NCBI GenBank assembly: GCA_026182355.1
Contig: JAPFBL010000239.1
Span: 915,001-979,000, forward strand
From: Hermatobates lingyangjiaoensis
Taxonomy: Eukaryota; Arthropoda; Insecta; Hemiptera; Hermatobatidae
Length of the DNA stretch: 64,000 bases
Direction of reading: 5' to 3'
Positions 44,885 to 55,797 of the stretch are shown one piece after another. The notes under the pieces were generated by a model, which was not told the origin of the DNA, searched no databases, and saw nothing but the letters and a program-made list of their open reading frames with translations. Both the position numbers and the translations under genes were made by a program. How positions within the stretch are numbered: the stretch's first letter is position 1; every line of letters begins with the position of its first letter.

Positions 44885-45070
44885 TCTATGTGTCTATATA
44901 TAGTCTATGTGAGTTGTAGATTGTTTTGGAAAATGTATTATAGTTCTTACTCTAATTTTAGCCCTGAAGATGATGTACAAATACATCGAAACGTTGGCCT
45001 AGGAAGGAGTTTATTTTCTTTTATTTGACCTAGTCCTCAATAACAAATCATAGAATATATATATATATAG
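44885..45070 (+). mobile_element. Single-arm family D element
   Basis: Begins after (TA)n with GTCTATGTGAGTTGTAGATT and ends TTTATTTGACCTAGTCCTCA before (TA)n. It holds the best D hammerhead-like motif. Confidence 0.75.
44961..44998 (+). ncRNA. Hammerhead-like ribozyme motif, family D
   Basis: Stem I GCC (44961-44963), core CTGAAGA (44964-44970), extra T, stem II GATGTA-CAAA-TACATC (44972-44987), GAA (44988-44990), palindrome ACGT (44991-44994), H17 = T (44995), stem I GGC (44996-44998). All consensus residues are present. Confidence 0.75.
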
Positions 45071-45196
45071 GGTACAAATCCTCAAACAAATCCCACATTC
45101 TAATTCCCATGTCACCCTTAGAGCTTCCGAAGAGGCATTCATATGCCTCCTTGGGGCTCGTTCTCCTCCTGGTCTTAACCTGTACCGTTAATTATA

Positions 45197-45230
<34 letters not shown>

Positions 45231-45232
45231 TT
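45197..45232 (+). repeat. (ATT)n microsatellite
   Basis: About 12 ATT units. Confidence 0.9.
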
Positions 45233-45329
45233 GTATTATTATTTCGTATTTGATATACTTTTTATCTTTTTTTTTAAATAAATATTGGAGGGATTTCTAT
45301 TTTTCCTCTCCTCCGCTGGGAGGCAGCAT

Positions 45330-45496
45330 TGCGGTGGTTTCACGAGTTACTCTGGAGGCCAGTAGCAGTTTGCTTCTCAACGCGAGTACTTCGCACTTCT
45401 TCCCGATGACGACGGATGTCGAAATATCGAAGTGAGTTCTGTAGTATCTTTCTGTGTTCTTTTCTCTGTGTTAAAGTATATATATATATATATATA
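45330..45496 (+). mobile_element. Family C-like single arm
   Basis: Core CCGATGA, C, GACGGATGTC, GAAA, TATCGAAGTGAG; ends in (TA)n. The first core residues have changed. Confidence 0.5.
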
Positions 45497-45712
45497 ACTA
45501 ATAAAACGTTTTCACACAAACACGTGAAATAACAATCAATGATCAAACCACAATATGAAATGGGAAAACAAGACTAAGATCTTTTAACTGTAACAAGCGG
45601 TTTTCGTCAGAGTCAAAAACAACTGACTCTAACGAATAGCGGTTGTTACGGTTGAAGAATCTTAGTCTTGTTTTCTCATTTCATATTGTGGTTTGATCGT
45701 ATATATAAATAG
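45497..45712. mobile_element. Foldback element, family B
   Basis: Both arms present with degraded cores (right: CTCTAACGAATAGCGG). Confidence 0.75.
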
Positions 45713-46420
45713 ATTATATAATAGAATTAAAACGCTTTCTTTAGCTACACTTTATAGTGTTGACCAAGTTAAAAAGTGAAGTTTTTACACTGGCTGAGAG
45801 GAATACAGTTGCAGACTCTGCTATAACCAAGACAAGTTTGCAGCTTAAAGCAATTTATTTGTTTTTATAGTAATGAAATGGTTGGGGAGGGAGAAAAGGC
45901 CATTAACTTAAATAAACAGGAGCCAATAGACGAGACTTCATGTATAGAGAATTAACTGCCTCTTTTAGCCAATACGTCACCCAGGAGGAAATTATTTATA
46001 CACCAGAAAAGTTGTTCCTTCCCAATAGGTAGCCACCATTTGGAGTTATCACTTTTAATGTATTTGACCAATAGCCGAAAAGCTTGTTTAGCTAAATTAT
46101 ACAAGTTGATAACTAGCGTTAGTTAGTATCAATAAACCATCCATGGATGTACTTATAAAGTAGTGCTTAAATAAAATATATTATTCAGAAAATAATTAAA
46201 TGCACGTAAACACAGGCAATTCATACTAAAAGTATAAAATATTCAAAAACTAAAAAAAACATTTTGTCACTTTCCGAATTATTACTTGTTTGTACAGCCT
46301 TTAAGGCTCAAGGTCTCCGATATGTGGCAGCTATTAGCCAAAAGGCTACCATTTATATCCTTTTGAGTGTCTTTTGATATTTTTGTTTTCACATAAACTG
46401 GAGGCTTTCCTGACAAGCAA
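45713..46420. other. Gene-free interval
   Basis: No recognised gene or repeat. Confidence 0.5.
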
Positions 46421-46655
46421 TGGGAAATGGGAAAACAAGACTAAGATCTTTTAACCAACTCAGTTGGATTTTTGACTCTGACGAAGACCGCTTGTTACGG
46501 TTGAAAGATCTTAGTCTTGTTTTCCCATTTCTTATTGTGGTTTGATCATATATATATGGTTATATGTATAACCACAATATAACATGGGAAAACAAGACTA
46601 AGATCTTTCAACCGTAACAAACTGTCTTCATCAGAGTCAAAACACAACATTATGT
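46421..46655. mobile_element. Two joined family B pieces
   Basis: 46421-46550 is a foldback with a reduced left arm; after (TA)n a second left arm (46561-46645) follows in minus orientation. Confidence 0.75.
46474..46516 (+). ncRNA. Hammerhead-like ribozyme motif, family B
   Basis: Stem I GACT (46474-46477), core CTGACGA, extra A, stem II GACCG-CTTGTTA-CGGTT, GAA, palindrome AGATCT, T, stem I AGTC (46513-46516). Full consensus. Confidence 0.75.
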
Positions 46656-47333
46656 ATGAAATGTAACTTATGTGAAATTTTTATATATATTGCTATATGT
46701 CATGGAAAACCCAAATGGTGTTGGTGACTTGTAGTATGTTTTTGAACTTCTTTGTTCTCTTAGGATCGGCGTTCCCAATAAATTTACATATCAGTTACAC
46801 AAAAGTAATAAAAATTCATCGATATATTTAAAACGTTACATTGTATACAGAATATACAGTAGTATTCAATGTGTGAGAACTTTGATGGTTTACTTTTTAA
46901 TGATATACGGTTTTTCAAATCTGAATTTACTACGCACAAGATTCCTTCTAACCGAATGACACTTTGTATTCTAAACGGAAGGCATTTCTCACCAGTTAGC
47001 AGGAGGTTGAAAAACATTAATTAGCGCGACACGGTTCACAGGCCTGAGAACTTTAGCAAATAATTAATTTTTCGCGTCAACCCAATTTGCAGTGGGGGTC
47101 AGGCCTTCATCAGTGAGGGACCACTTAAACCAGAATTGAAGCTGAAATTAATTATCAAGGAACAATAGTTCATCATTCTAACCAGATAAGACAGCTGCAC
47201 CAACACTCCTAACAAGTTTTTCTACCTAAAAGAGAAAAAAAAATTAAATTTCAACGAATAATGGAGTATTATCCAAAGAAATGACACAACGCCTTCAGGT
47301 TGTAAACAAAACATCAACTCTTTTAACTTAGGT
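46656..47333. other. Gene-free interval
   Basis: No gene. 47070-47125 (minus) holds CTGATGA and, about 35 nt later, GCGAAAAATT, a doubtful hammerhead-like arrangement with a long stem II. Confidence 0.4.
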
Positions 47334-48229
47334 CAGAGTTTTTCAAACTTTGTTCGACGCGGAACCCTTTTTGCTTCAGTAACTTTCCCGGGAACCCCAG
47401 ATTCTAATGATTTTATACAATCATAATATAAATATTTTCATATACTTTTATAAATAATATTATCATTGTAGGGTAAAAATCTAATGAAATGGTCTCCACA
47501 TATAAAACTTTTAATGATATAAACAACGCGTTTCGAACACGTAGTTTATATCATTAAAAGTTTTATATGTGGAGACCATTTCATTAGATTTTTACCCTAC
47601 AATGAGTAAATACCACATAATAACTGATTGCACTACATTAGAAATAATATTATGTTTAAAATCAATTAAAAAGTAATATTACTGCAATGCGTATTTTTCG
47701 AAGAAAAATTCAAAACTATATGATTTAAATTTTGATATCTTCCACAAGTACATCACACATAAAACTAAATTATTAGCAATTTTAACACAGAGTTTGTTTT
47801 GTAATCATTTTGGTTTTATTGTTGAGAATTTGATTCTTAAGTTAGCCCCAGCATTAAGCCTAATTCGGCATTTGGTTTCTATGGCAGTTTAAAGGGAAAA
47901 TCTATACAGTTTCACATAAGTAGGTAATGGGAAATGGCAGCAATGTGTGAAGTTCTACTTTTGTTACAGCAGGAAATTTGGAAATCAGATAGTTCCAAAA
48001 ACTGACTTGTGATTCATCGTAAATATGAATAAAATTTTGACCTCTTCTACTTATGGGTACATGTAGATATAAACATTATTCTGTTTCATGATTCAGAAGA
48101 AATATAGACTAAATCCATACCCACTAATAAAAAAAATTTTAGAAAAATGTTTTTACTAAATGTATTTCAGGAAACGCCAGACAGTCCGTTAAGGAATGGG
48201 TTCCTCGGAACCCACTTTGGGAACCTCTG
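47334..48229. mobile_element. hAT-type MITE with nested foldback F
   Basis: TIRs CAGAGTTTTTCAAACTTTG and complement of CAGAGGTTCCCAAAGTGGG; 8-bp flanks ACTTAGGT (47326-47333) and CCTTAGGT (48230-48237) match at 7 of 8. The CAGAG ends and 8-bp duplication fit hAT. No transposase. Interrupted by a foldback F at 47465-47645. Confidence 0.75.
47465..47645. mobile_element. Foldback element, family F (nested)
   Basis: Arms with TAAAACTTTTAATGATATAA are perfect inverted copies around ACGCGTTTCGAACACGTAG; the ribozyme-like core has been deleted on one side. It inserted into an existing MITE. Confidence 0.8.
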
Positions 48230-49084
48230 CCTTAGGTAATTTTAATGTTAACATAAAAATGAAGAATATCTCTCAGAATTTGGAATATTTACAACTTTGA
48301 GTCGTTTAGAAATATAATAAAAACTTTCATAGTTGATTAATGCAGGCTAAACTCTTATGATCACAACTCCAGCATTAACTTCAAGATGATGCCTTCTGCA
48401 TCATCCCTGTGCTACGAATAACTGTATCTTCAGCCTAAAATGTTGAATTGAGCCTCAACAGTTCAATTCTACATTCATATATTCTATTCAATTTCAAATA
48501 ATTTACTCTGATATTCTTAAAGATCAAAGATGTGTCTATTTTTTAGATGTTAACCTAAAAAAGTAAACTAAGTTTTCGAAAAGAGTTGTTAGTTTAGATA
48601 TTAAATTTTTTTTTGTGTGGAGACGTAATTTTTGAAATCTTTTAATATGAGTAAATAACATACTATAACAGATTGCACAAGTAATAAAATATCAAATAAT
48701 TGTACTTAAGGAAAAAAATCGCTTGGCATTTTTTAAATTAAATGTTAACTGGACATTTTATTAACATGTCAATCATAATATCAAAATATATATTATGTCG
48801 TAATATCAAAAGTTTGGACGCAGTGTCACACGGAGGTGACCATTTGACAGGTGTTCTATCTAGTGTGCCACGCCCATTCCTTCAATTTCAAATAAAGCAA
48901 AAGCTTTTCAATGTTGTTTTAATAATCAAATGTGTTTTGTTAAAAAAAAATATTCCTCTACGGGGCTGTTACCTCTGAATCAACTTTACTTCATTTACAG
49001 TAGTATATTTTACCATGTGGAGAGCATAACTGATACTATAGTAAGACAGTTGAAAAAGAGCAATAAGAAAGGATATCTGACTTT
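48230..49084. other. Gene-free interval
   Basis: AT-rich; no recognised feature. Confidence 0.5.
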
Positions 49085-49390
49085 CTGAAGTTAGCTTAGT
49101 GGTTAACGTACTCGCCTTTGAACTGGTAGGTCAGGAGTTCAATACCCACCTATACCTTCGATTTATTCACATGGGATGTGAATAAATCTGAGCATGTCGT
49201 TTCTCGGAGAAAACGTTAAGCCGTCGGACCCCAGCCTGTACTATGTCAGGTTCTCGTTAAAGACCCCTACTCTAAATACACTTGAGTTCGGCAAAATTTA
49301 TGAGTCCAAATGTACTATCAATCTTCACTTTGTGGTATCACAAAGGGCCCAATGTTCGACCTATCTGTGGCAGTCACAGCAACCTAAATA
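49085..49390 (+). mobile_element. tRNA-derived SINE, tail type beta
   Basis: A box TAGCTTAGTGG (49092-49102), B box AGTTCAATACCC, body, then beta tail with GTGGTATCACAAAGGGCCCA and GCAACCTAA. Confidence 0.85.
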
Positions 49391-49941
49391 TTAGCCTACT
49401 ACTAATTCCACTAGTGTCCCAGTACAAAACGACACTACTTTGTAGTTTTTTTCCCTTTTTTTTGGGTAACCCCCAAATCATGGAGTTTATTTATCACCTG
49501 TTCCCTTACATAGATTACGGGTATTCATTAGCAAACTATAATAATATGAACAATAATCTAATACAACACAGTCATTAATCTGCAAAAATGAATTAAGAGA
49601 AATACAATACAAAACGTATAACATTTGATACTTAATATTGATATTATAAATTGTAATACATTTCTTATGCAATCTGTTATGGTGTGGTATTTACTCATAT
49701 TGAGGATTTTACAAATCACTCCTTCTTGTAGATCGACTCTCAAGAGTGAAGATGTTAGAATAAAGAAGAACACAAACCGTACGAAACACGTTGTTAGTTT
49801 CCTATTATTCTTTGTGTAGAGACGTAATTCTTGAAATCACCCCATATAAATTATGATAATTATATTTGATATTCTTATAATTACTATTTTAGGTCTTATA
49901 ATTATACATATAACAGTATTGGTTCAGTTATAAGGCTTATG
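49391..49941. other. Gene-free interval
   Basis: No gene. 49765-49830 resembles the diverged family F end (CCGTACGAAACACGTTGTTAG). Confidence 0.45.
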
Positions 49942-50190
49942 CTAGAGGGCCAGTGGTTAAGATACTCGCCTCTGAACTGGTAGGCACTCGCCTCGATACC
50001 CATGTGGAACTCGATTTATTCACGCGGGAGGTGAATAAATCAGACTACGTCGTCCCTTAGAGAGGGCTTTAAGCTATCAGTCGCGAGCCTGTACGATGTC
50101 AGGTACTCATTATACATCACTACATTAAATACACTTGAGTTGGACAAAATTTAAGACTTACAAGCCAGTTCATAAAAAAAAGAAGAAAAA
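49942..50190 (+). mobile_element. tRNA-derived SINE, 3' part lost
   Basis: Head with AGGGCCAGTGGTTAAGATAC, body GATTTATTCACGCGGGAGGT, GAGCCTGTACGATGTCAGGT, ends after AAATTTAAGACTTAC and an A-rich stretch. Confidence 0.85.
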
Positions 50191-50199
50191 AAGCTTATG

Positions 50200-52672
50200 C
50201 TACATTTTGTCTATGACTATGAAATTGTATTTGTCTATGACTACAAATAGTATTTGTCTATGACTACAGAATAGTATTTGCCCATGACTACAAATAGTAT
50301 TGTCTATGACAACAAAATAGTATTTGTCTATGACTATAAAATATTATTGGTCTATGACTATGGAATAGTATTGGCTATGACTATAGAATAGTATTGGTCT
50401 ATGACTATAGAATAGTATTTGTCTATGAATACAGTGGAGTATTTGTCTATGACTATAGAATAGTATTGGTCTATGACTGTAGAATAGTATTGGTCTATGA
50501 CTATAGAATAGTATTTGTCTATGAATACAGAAGAGTATTTGTCTATGAATACAGAAGAGTATTTGTCTATGACTATAAAATATTATTGGTCTATGACTAT
50601 GGAATAGTATTGGCTATGACTATAGAATAGTATTGGTCTATGACTATAGAATAGTATTTGTCTATGAAAACAGTGGAGTATTTGTCTATGACTATAGAAT
50701 AGTATTGGTCTATGACTGTAGAATAGTATTGGTCTATGACTATAGAATAGTATTTGTCTATGAATACAGTGGAGTATTTGTCTATGACTATAAAATAGTA
50801 TTGGTCTATGACTGTAGAATAGTATTGGCTATGACTATAGAATAGTATTGGTCTATGACTGTAGAATAGTATTGGCTATGGCTATAGAATAGTATTGGTC
50901 TATGACTGTAGAATAGTATTGGTCTATGACTATAGAATAGTATTTGTCTATGAATACAGAAGAGTATTTGTCTATGAATACAGAAGAGTATTTGTCTGTG
51001 ACTATAAAATATTATTGGTCTATGACTATGGAATAGTATTGGCTATGACTATAGAATAGTATTGGTCTATGACTATAGAATAGTATTTGTCTATGAAAAC
51101 AGAGGAGTATTTGTCTATGACTATAGAATAGTATTGGTCTATGACTGTAGAATAGTATTGGTCTATGACTATAGAATAGTATTTGTCTATGAATACAGTG
51201 GAGTATTTGTCTATGACTATAGAATAGTATTGGTCTATGACTATAGAATAGTATTTGTCTATGACTATAGAATAGTATTGGTCTATGACTGTAGAATAGT
51301 ATTGGTCTATGACTATAGAATAGTATTTGTCTATGAATACAGTGGAGTATTTGTCTATGACTATAGAATAGTATTGGTCTATGACTGTAGAATAGTATTG
51401 GTCTATGACTATAGAATAGTATTTGTCTATGAATACAGAAGAGTATTTGTCTATGAATACAGAAGAGTATTTGTCTATGACTATAAAATATTATTGGTCT
51501 ATGACTATGGAATAGTATTGGCTATGACTATAGAATAGTATTGGTCTATGACTATAGAATAGTATTTGTCTATGAAAACAGTGGAGTATTTGTCTATGAC
51601 TATAGAATAGTATTGGTCTATGACTGTAGAATAGTATTGGTCTATGACTATAGAATAGTATTTGTCTATGACTATAGAATAGTATTGGTCTATGACTATA
51701 GAATAGTATTGGTCTATGACTATAGAATAGTATTGGTCTATGACTATAGAATAGTATTTGTCTATGACTATAGAATAGTATTGGTCTATGACTGTAGAAT
51801 AGTATTTGTCTATGACTATAGAATAGTATTGGTCTATGACTATAGAATAGTATTTGTCTATGACTATAAAATATTATTGGTCTATGACTATGGAATAGTA
51901 TTGGCTATGACTATGGAATAGTATTGGCTATGACTATAGAATAGTATTTGTCTATGACTATAAAATATTATTGGTCTATGACTATAAAATAGTATTGGCT
52001 ATGACTATAGAATAGTATTTGTCTATGACTATAGAATAGTATTTGTCTATGACTATAAAATATTATTGGTCTATGACTATAGAATAGTATTGGTCTATGA
52101 CTATAAAATAGTATTGGCTATGACTATAGAATAGTATTTGTCTATGACTATAGAATAGTATTTGTCTATGACTATAAAATATTATTGGTCTATGACTATG
52201 GAATAGTATTGGCTATGACTATGGAATAGTATTGGCTATGACTATAGAATAGTATTTGTCTATGACTATAAAATATTATTGGTCTATGACTATAAAATAG
52301 TATTGGCTATGACTATGGAATAGTATTGGCTATGACTATAGAATAGTATTGGTCTATGACTATAAAATAGTATTGGCTATGACTATAGAATAGTATTTGT
52401 CTATGACTATAGAATAGTATTTGTCTATGACTATAAAATATTATTGGTCTATGACTATGGAATAGTATTGGCTATGACTATAGAATAGTATTGGTCTATG
52501 ACTATAGAATAGTATTTGTCTATGACTATAGAATAGTATTAGTCTATGACTGTAGAATAGTATTGGTCTATGACTATAGAATAGTATTAGTCTATGACTA
52601 TAGAATAGTATTTGTCTATGACTATAGAATAGTATTTGTCTATGAATACAGAAGAGTATTTGTCTCTGTCTC
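50200..52672 (+). repeat. Satellite, 24-bp unit, ~100 copies
   Basis: The unit is TCTATGACTATAGAATAGTA plus TTGG or TTTG. Because 24 is a multiple of three, long frames of the type VYDYRIVL arise; 22-bp units (GGCTATGAC, 2 bp lost) shift the frame and end them. Variants (DCRIVL, EYSGVF, EYRRVF) recur in blocks, e.g. the EYRRVF-EYRRVF-DYKILL block at about 50512, 50941 and 51420, showing a higher-order repeat of 429-479 bp. No evidence of translation. Confidence 0.95.
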
Positions 52673-53330
52673 TACGTTGTAGTTGAGACCTCACTTCTTT
52701 TGACTCCCTGTCATTTTAAAATCAGCTGATCTCATTTCTTATTTACAGTTATTTCACTAAAGACAGATATCCTTTCTGATTGTTGTTTCTTCAACTGCTT
52801 TACCACCACATTAGTCACGCTTTCCTCATACCAGTTTCCTTGTATTCATTTTCCACTTTCCACTTTTCTATTATAACAATCAGCGTTTTCACAGTTTCTA
52901 TTTTTTTTCTGGTGCCAATTCATTGAAAACTTTTATTATAATGAGTAAAATAACGTGAAACTTGTTTTAAGGTTGGTCAAATCCTTCGGCAGGCAGTGTC
53001 TTATCAAACCGTCATAGCTTATGTGAGAATCAGGGAAGTGCTTTAAAAGTGATAAAAACCATCCAGTCTTACTTGTGTTGCCTATCACTGCGTGACAAAA
53101 TTAAATCTCAACCCACCAGCACCAACATCATATATATATACTTATATATATATATATTGAAAATAAACGACTTCTGCTAATACTTCTGTAAGTGATTGCT
53201 CCTCAAGAACTTTTAAATTTCAGTAATACCAGACTTCATGACGCATTTTCTTTCTCCTATCTACAACTTCTCTATGTTCCTATCTGTGATCCAGCTCCAA
53301 TGTGCATCAATACCACATCTTCTTTATGCC
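52673..53330. other. Gene-free interval
   Basis: No gene; small (TA)n at 53130-53158. Confidence 0.5.
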
Positions 53331-53333
53331 CCA

Positions 53334-53400
53334 CTAGCTGATCTACCTGGCGTTGTCCGGAAAACAATTTAATTCCTACTCTAATAATAAATAACATATA
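53334..53400 (-). mobile_element. Possible Helitron-like 3' end
   Basis: Minus strand: weak hairpin CCGG-ACAACG-CCAG, 9 nt, CTAG (53338-53335), then T. The sequence resembles a CTAGCTGA..-type end common in invertebrate genomes. Only the terminus is recognised. Confidence 0.3.
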
Positions 53401-53557
53401 ATGAAAAAAATTTAAAGTTTTTACAGTTACGATAGATAAACTTTTTTTTTCAGATAAAGGAAATTAATATGGAATTATAGATTACGCAAAAAAAAGATAT
53501 AATATAAAACTTCCTATATTTTTTATTTCAAATTAAAACGAAAGTATAGGAAAGTAA

Positions 53558-53820
53558 ATTGAGCCGTTTATTTTGAAAGTGGCCTAATTCCATTTTCCAA
53601 AAAAATTTAGCTAGCTATTTAAATAATTACATTTTTACGTTATCTTTATCTTTTGCAGCAAATTGTACAAAATTCATTTAAAATTACTAAGTTTTTTTAT
53701 AACAAAAATTAGTTGATAAATAAAATGACAATATTTTTAAATTTTGTAAAACGCAACCCTTAAATATCTCGATTTTAACATAAATGGAATTAGGCCACTT
53801 TCAAAATAAGGGGCTCAATT
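53558..53820. mobile_element. Short inverted-repeat element (MITE-like)
   Basis: Arms 53558-53595 and 53783-53820, with ATTTTGAAAGTGGCCTAATT and its complement; about 190 bp of AT-rich centre; no ORF. The target duplication is unclear. Confidence 0.7.
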
Positions 53821-54019
53821 ATGATCAAAATGAAAATTACATTATTAACTTTCTCAAGGAAATTTAAATAAGTTTCAGTTATAAAATATCCTTTTAACTT
53901 CTTACAGTAATAGAAAGAGAAACATTAAGTTCATAAGTATGTAATCGAACATGTAATTACACACAGGCACTGAGTTTTACATATACAAATATATTCTCAA
54001 ACCAAAATAAAAAAATAAA

Positions 54020-54335
54020 AAAAAAAATAAGATCTTTCAACGGTAACAAGCGGTCTTTATCAGAGTCAAAAACCCAGTTTTGACTGTGTCAAAACTCAGT
54101 TGTCAAAAGACAATTTTATATAAACAACAAACACATGCATATTATTATTACCACTGAGGTTAGTATGTCATAACTCGTAAGATGATCTTGGAGTCGTTGG
54201 AGCGCTTTCGGACGTTGTCCATCTTCGATCGTAACTCACAATGAGTTGGAATCGAAGATGAACAATGTCCGAAAGCGCTCCAACGACTTCAAAATCGTCT
54301 TACGAGGTATGACGGTTTGCCATATTAATAATATA
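54020..54335. mobile_element. B fragment followed by foldback family G
   Basis: 54030-54072 is a B left-arm piece. 54165-54312 is a foldback with arms containing GTCGTTGGAGCGCTTTCGGAC and complement. Hammerhead-like layout: TCGAAGA, T, GGAC-AAC-GTCC, GAA, palindrome AGCGCT, C (minus arm, about 54199-54230). The core has C3/U4 exchanged, and stem I pairs only distally. Confidence 0.6.
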
Positions 54336-54824
54336 AACAACAAACGCTTACATTATTTTCCTTTATGTTGAAAATCTCAAAAAGTTCATGCTATGAAGTT
54401 TTGATTGTAATCTGTTCTCCCTCATAAAGAAAAAAAATACCCATCGGAAATATATCTTTTGAGGTCATTAAAGGAGAAAAAAAGGCAATTAATATAAAGC
54501 TTTTAAGATAGAAAAATGAGATTAGCAATTAATACTTTGAAGAGATCAAGTAAGAAACTTTTCAAGGCAGAGCTTTTTGGTTGAAAGATAAAGCAACAAC
54601 TGTCTGGCTTCGATTGCACGTCTAAAATAGAAAACTGATATAAAACACTTCGGAATTCTATTTAAAACTCATCTTTAAAACATTCATTGGAAAATTGCGT
54701 GACTCTGTTTAATTCATTACCTCAAGTTATAAAAGTAATTTATCGGTTGAAAAATCTATCAGGTTCTAGACCGGTCAAAGTATATAGTCTTATATATAAA
54801 TTAATAATCAACAATACCTCTTGG
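54336..54824. other. Gene-free interval
   Basis: AT-rich, nothing recognised. Confidence 0.5.
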
Positions 54825-55045
54825 TATAGTATATGAATTAAACACCACAATAAACAAATATATATTAATTACTGCTGTAAGGGCTTTCGTTACAACATTA
54901 TCAGAGAGCTAAATGAACCAAACAAAAAATATAATAACCTGTTTTATTATATTTTTTGTTTGGTTCTTTTAGCTCTCTGATGATGTTATAAGAAAAGGCC
55001 TTAGAGCATTGTAATTAATATATATTTGATTATTGTGGTGTTTAA

Positions 55046-55050
<5 letters not shown>
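54825..55050. mobile_element. Foldback element, family H
   Basis: Arms of about 105 bp start with ATTAAACACCACAATAAACA; centre with TTTTTTGTTTGG. Each arm carries a differently damaged hammerhead-like motif. (TA)n follows. Confidence 0.8.
54972..55007 (+). ncRNA. Hammerhead-like motif, family H
   Basis: Stem I GCTCT (54972-54976), core CTGATGA, extra T, stem II GTT-AT-AAG (closing C lost), AAA (G12 lost), palindrome AGGCCT, H17 = T, stem I AGAGC (55003-55007). The minus arm (about 54873-54909) keeps AAC and GAA but has CTGATAA and AGCCCT. Confidence 0.55.

Positions 55051-55085
<35 letters not shown>
55048..55085 (+). repeat. (TA)n tract
   Basis: Pure TA between the foldbacks H and E. Confidence 0.95.
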
Positions 55086-55090
<5 letters not shown>

Positions 55091-55448
55091 TGATAAAAGT
55101 ATCGACCGTAGAATAGAAACAAAACTATAGTTTATCGGGACTCGGTCAGTTCTTCAGGTTCAAATTAAACTCTCATTGCCAACGTTTCGGTTTTTATTCA
55201 AAACCTTTTTCATAAGCAGAAGTATAAATTTTGAAACAGAAAAACTAAGTATTACATTAAAAATTATTTTACAAAGAAAAATAGTATCTGGATTTTTCTT
55301 TGTCAAATGATTTGTAATGTAATACTTAGTTTTTCTGTTTCAAAATTTATACTTCTGCCTATGAAAAAGGTTTTAAATAAAAACCGAAACTTTGGCAATG
55401 AGAGTTTAATTTGAACCTGAAGAACAAACCGAGTCCCGATAAACTATA

Positions 55449-55452
<4 letters not shown>
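55086..55452. mobile_element. Foldback element, family E
   Basis: Arms of about 175 bp with AACTATAGTTTATCGGGACT and complement. The right-arm motif at 55357-55396: GCC, TATGAAAAA, GGTTTT-AAAT-AAAACC, GAA, ACTT, T, GGC; the left arm has ACGT intact. The core is TATGAAA instead of CTGAnGA in all E copies. Confidence 0.8.

Positions 55453-55482
<30 letters not shown>
55453..55482 (+). repeat. (TA)n tract
   Basis: Pure TA between the foldbacks E and C. Confidence 0.95.
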
Positions 55483-55486
<4 letters not shown>

Positions 55487-55797
55487 TAAAAGAAACGGTC
55501 CAGCGGACTTTTTTACAATAAAATAAAAAACGAAGGAAACACACAGAAAGACACAGACATAACTCACATCGATATTTCGACAATCGTCGTCATCAGGAGG
55601 TGCGAAGAGCGAAGAGTCCCGCAGGAAGACAGGGCGGTACTCAGTACCAGGAAGACCGCCCTGTCTTCCTGCGGGACTCTTCGCTCTTCGCACCTCCTGA
55701 TGACGACGATTGTCGAAATATCGATGTGAGTTATGTCTGTGTCTTTCTGTGTGTTTCCTTCGTTTTTTATTTTATTATATATATATATATATATATA
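55483..55797. mobile_element. Foldback element, family C
   Basis: Near-perfect arms; right-arm motif at 55696-55732: CTC, CTGATGA, C, GAC-GATT-GTC, GAA, ATATCGATGT, GAG. The loop differs from 41571-41607. (TA)n lies on both sides. Confidence 0.85.

Noticed and set aside
47070..47125. Hammerhead-like motif on the minus strand
   Set aside because: CTGATGA and GAAA occur, but stem II is long and poorly paired and no stem I was found.
50394..52682. Repetitive open frames (VYDYRIVL type) as a structural protein gene
   Set aside because: They follow from a 24-bp satellite; each ends at a 22-bp unit, and no start context, splice signal or non-repetitive domain is present.
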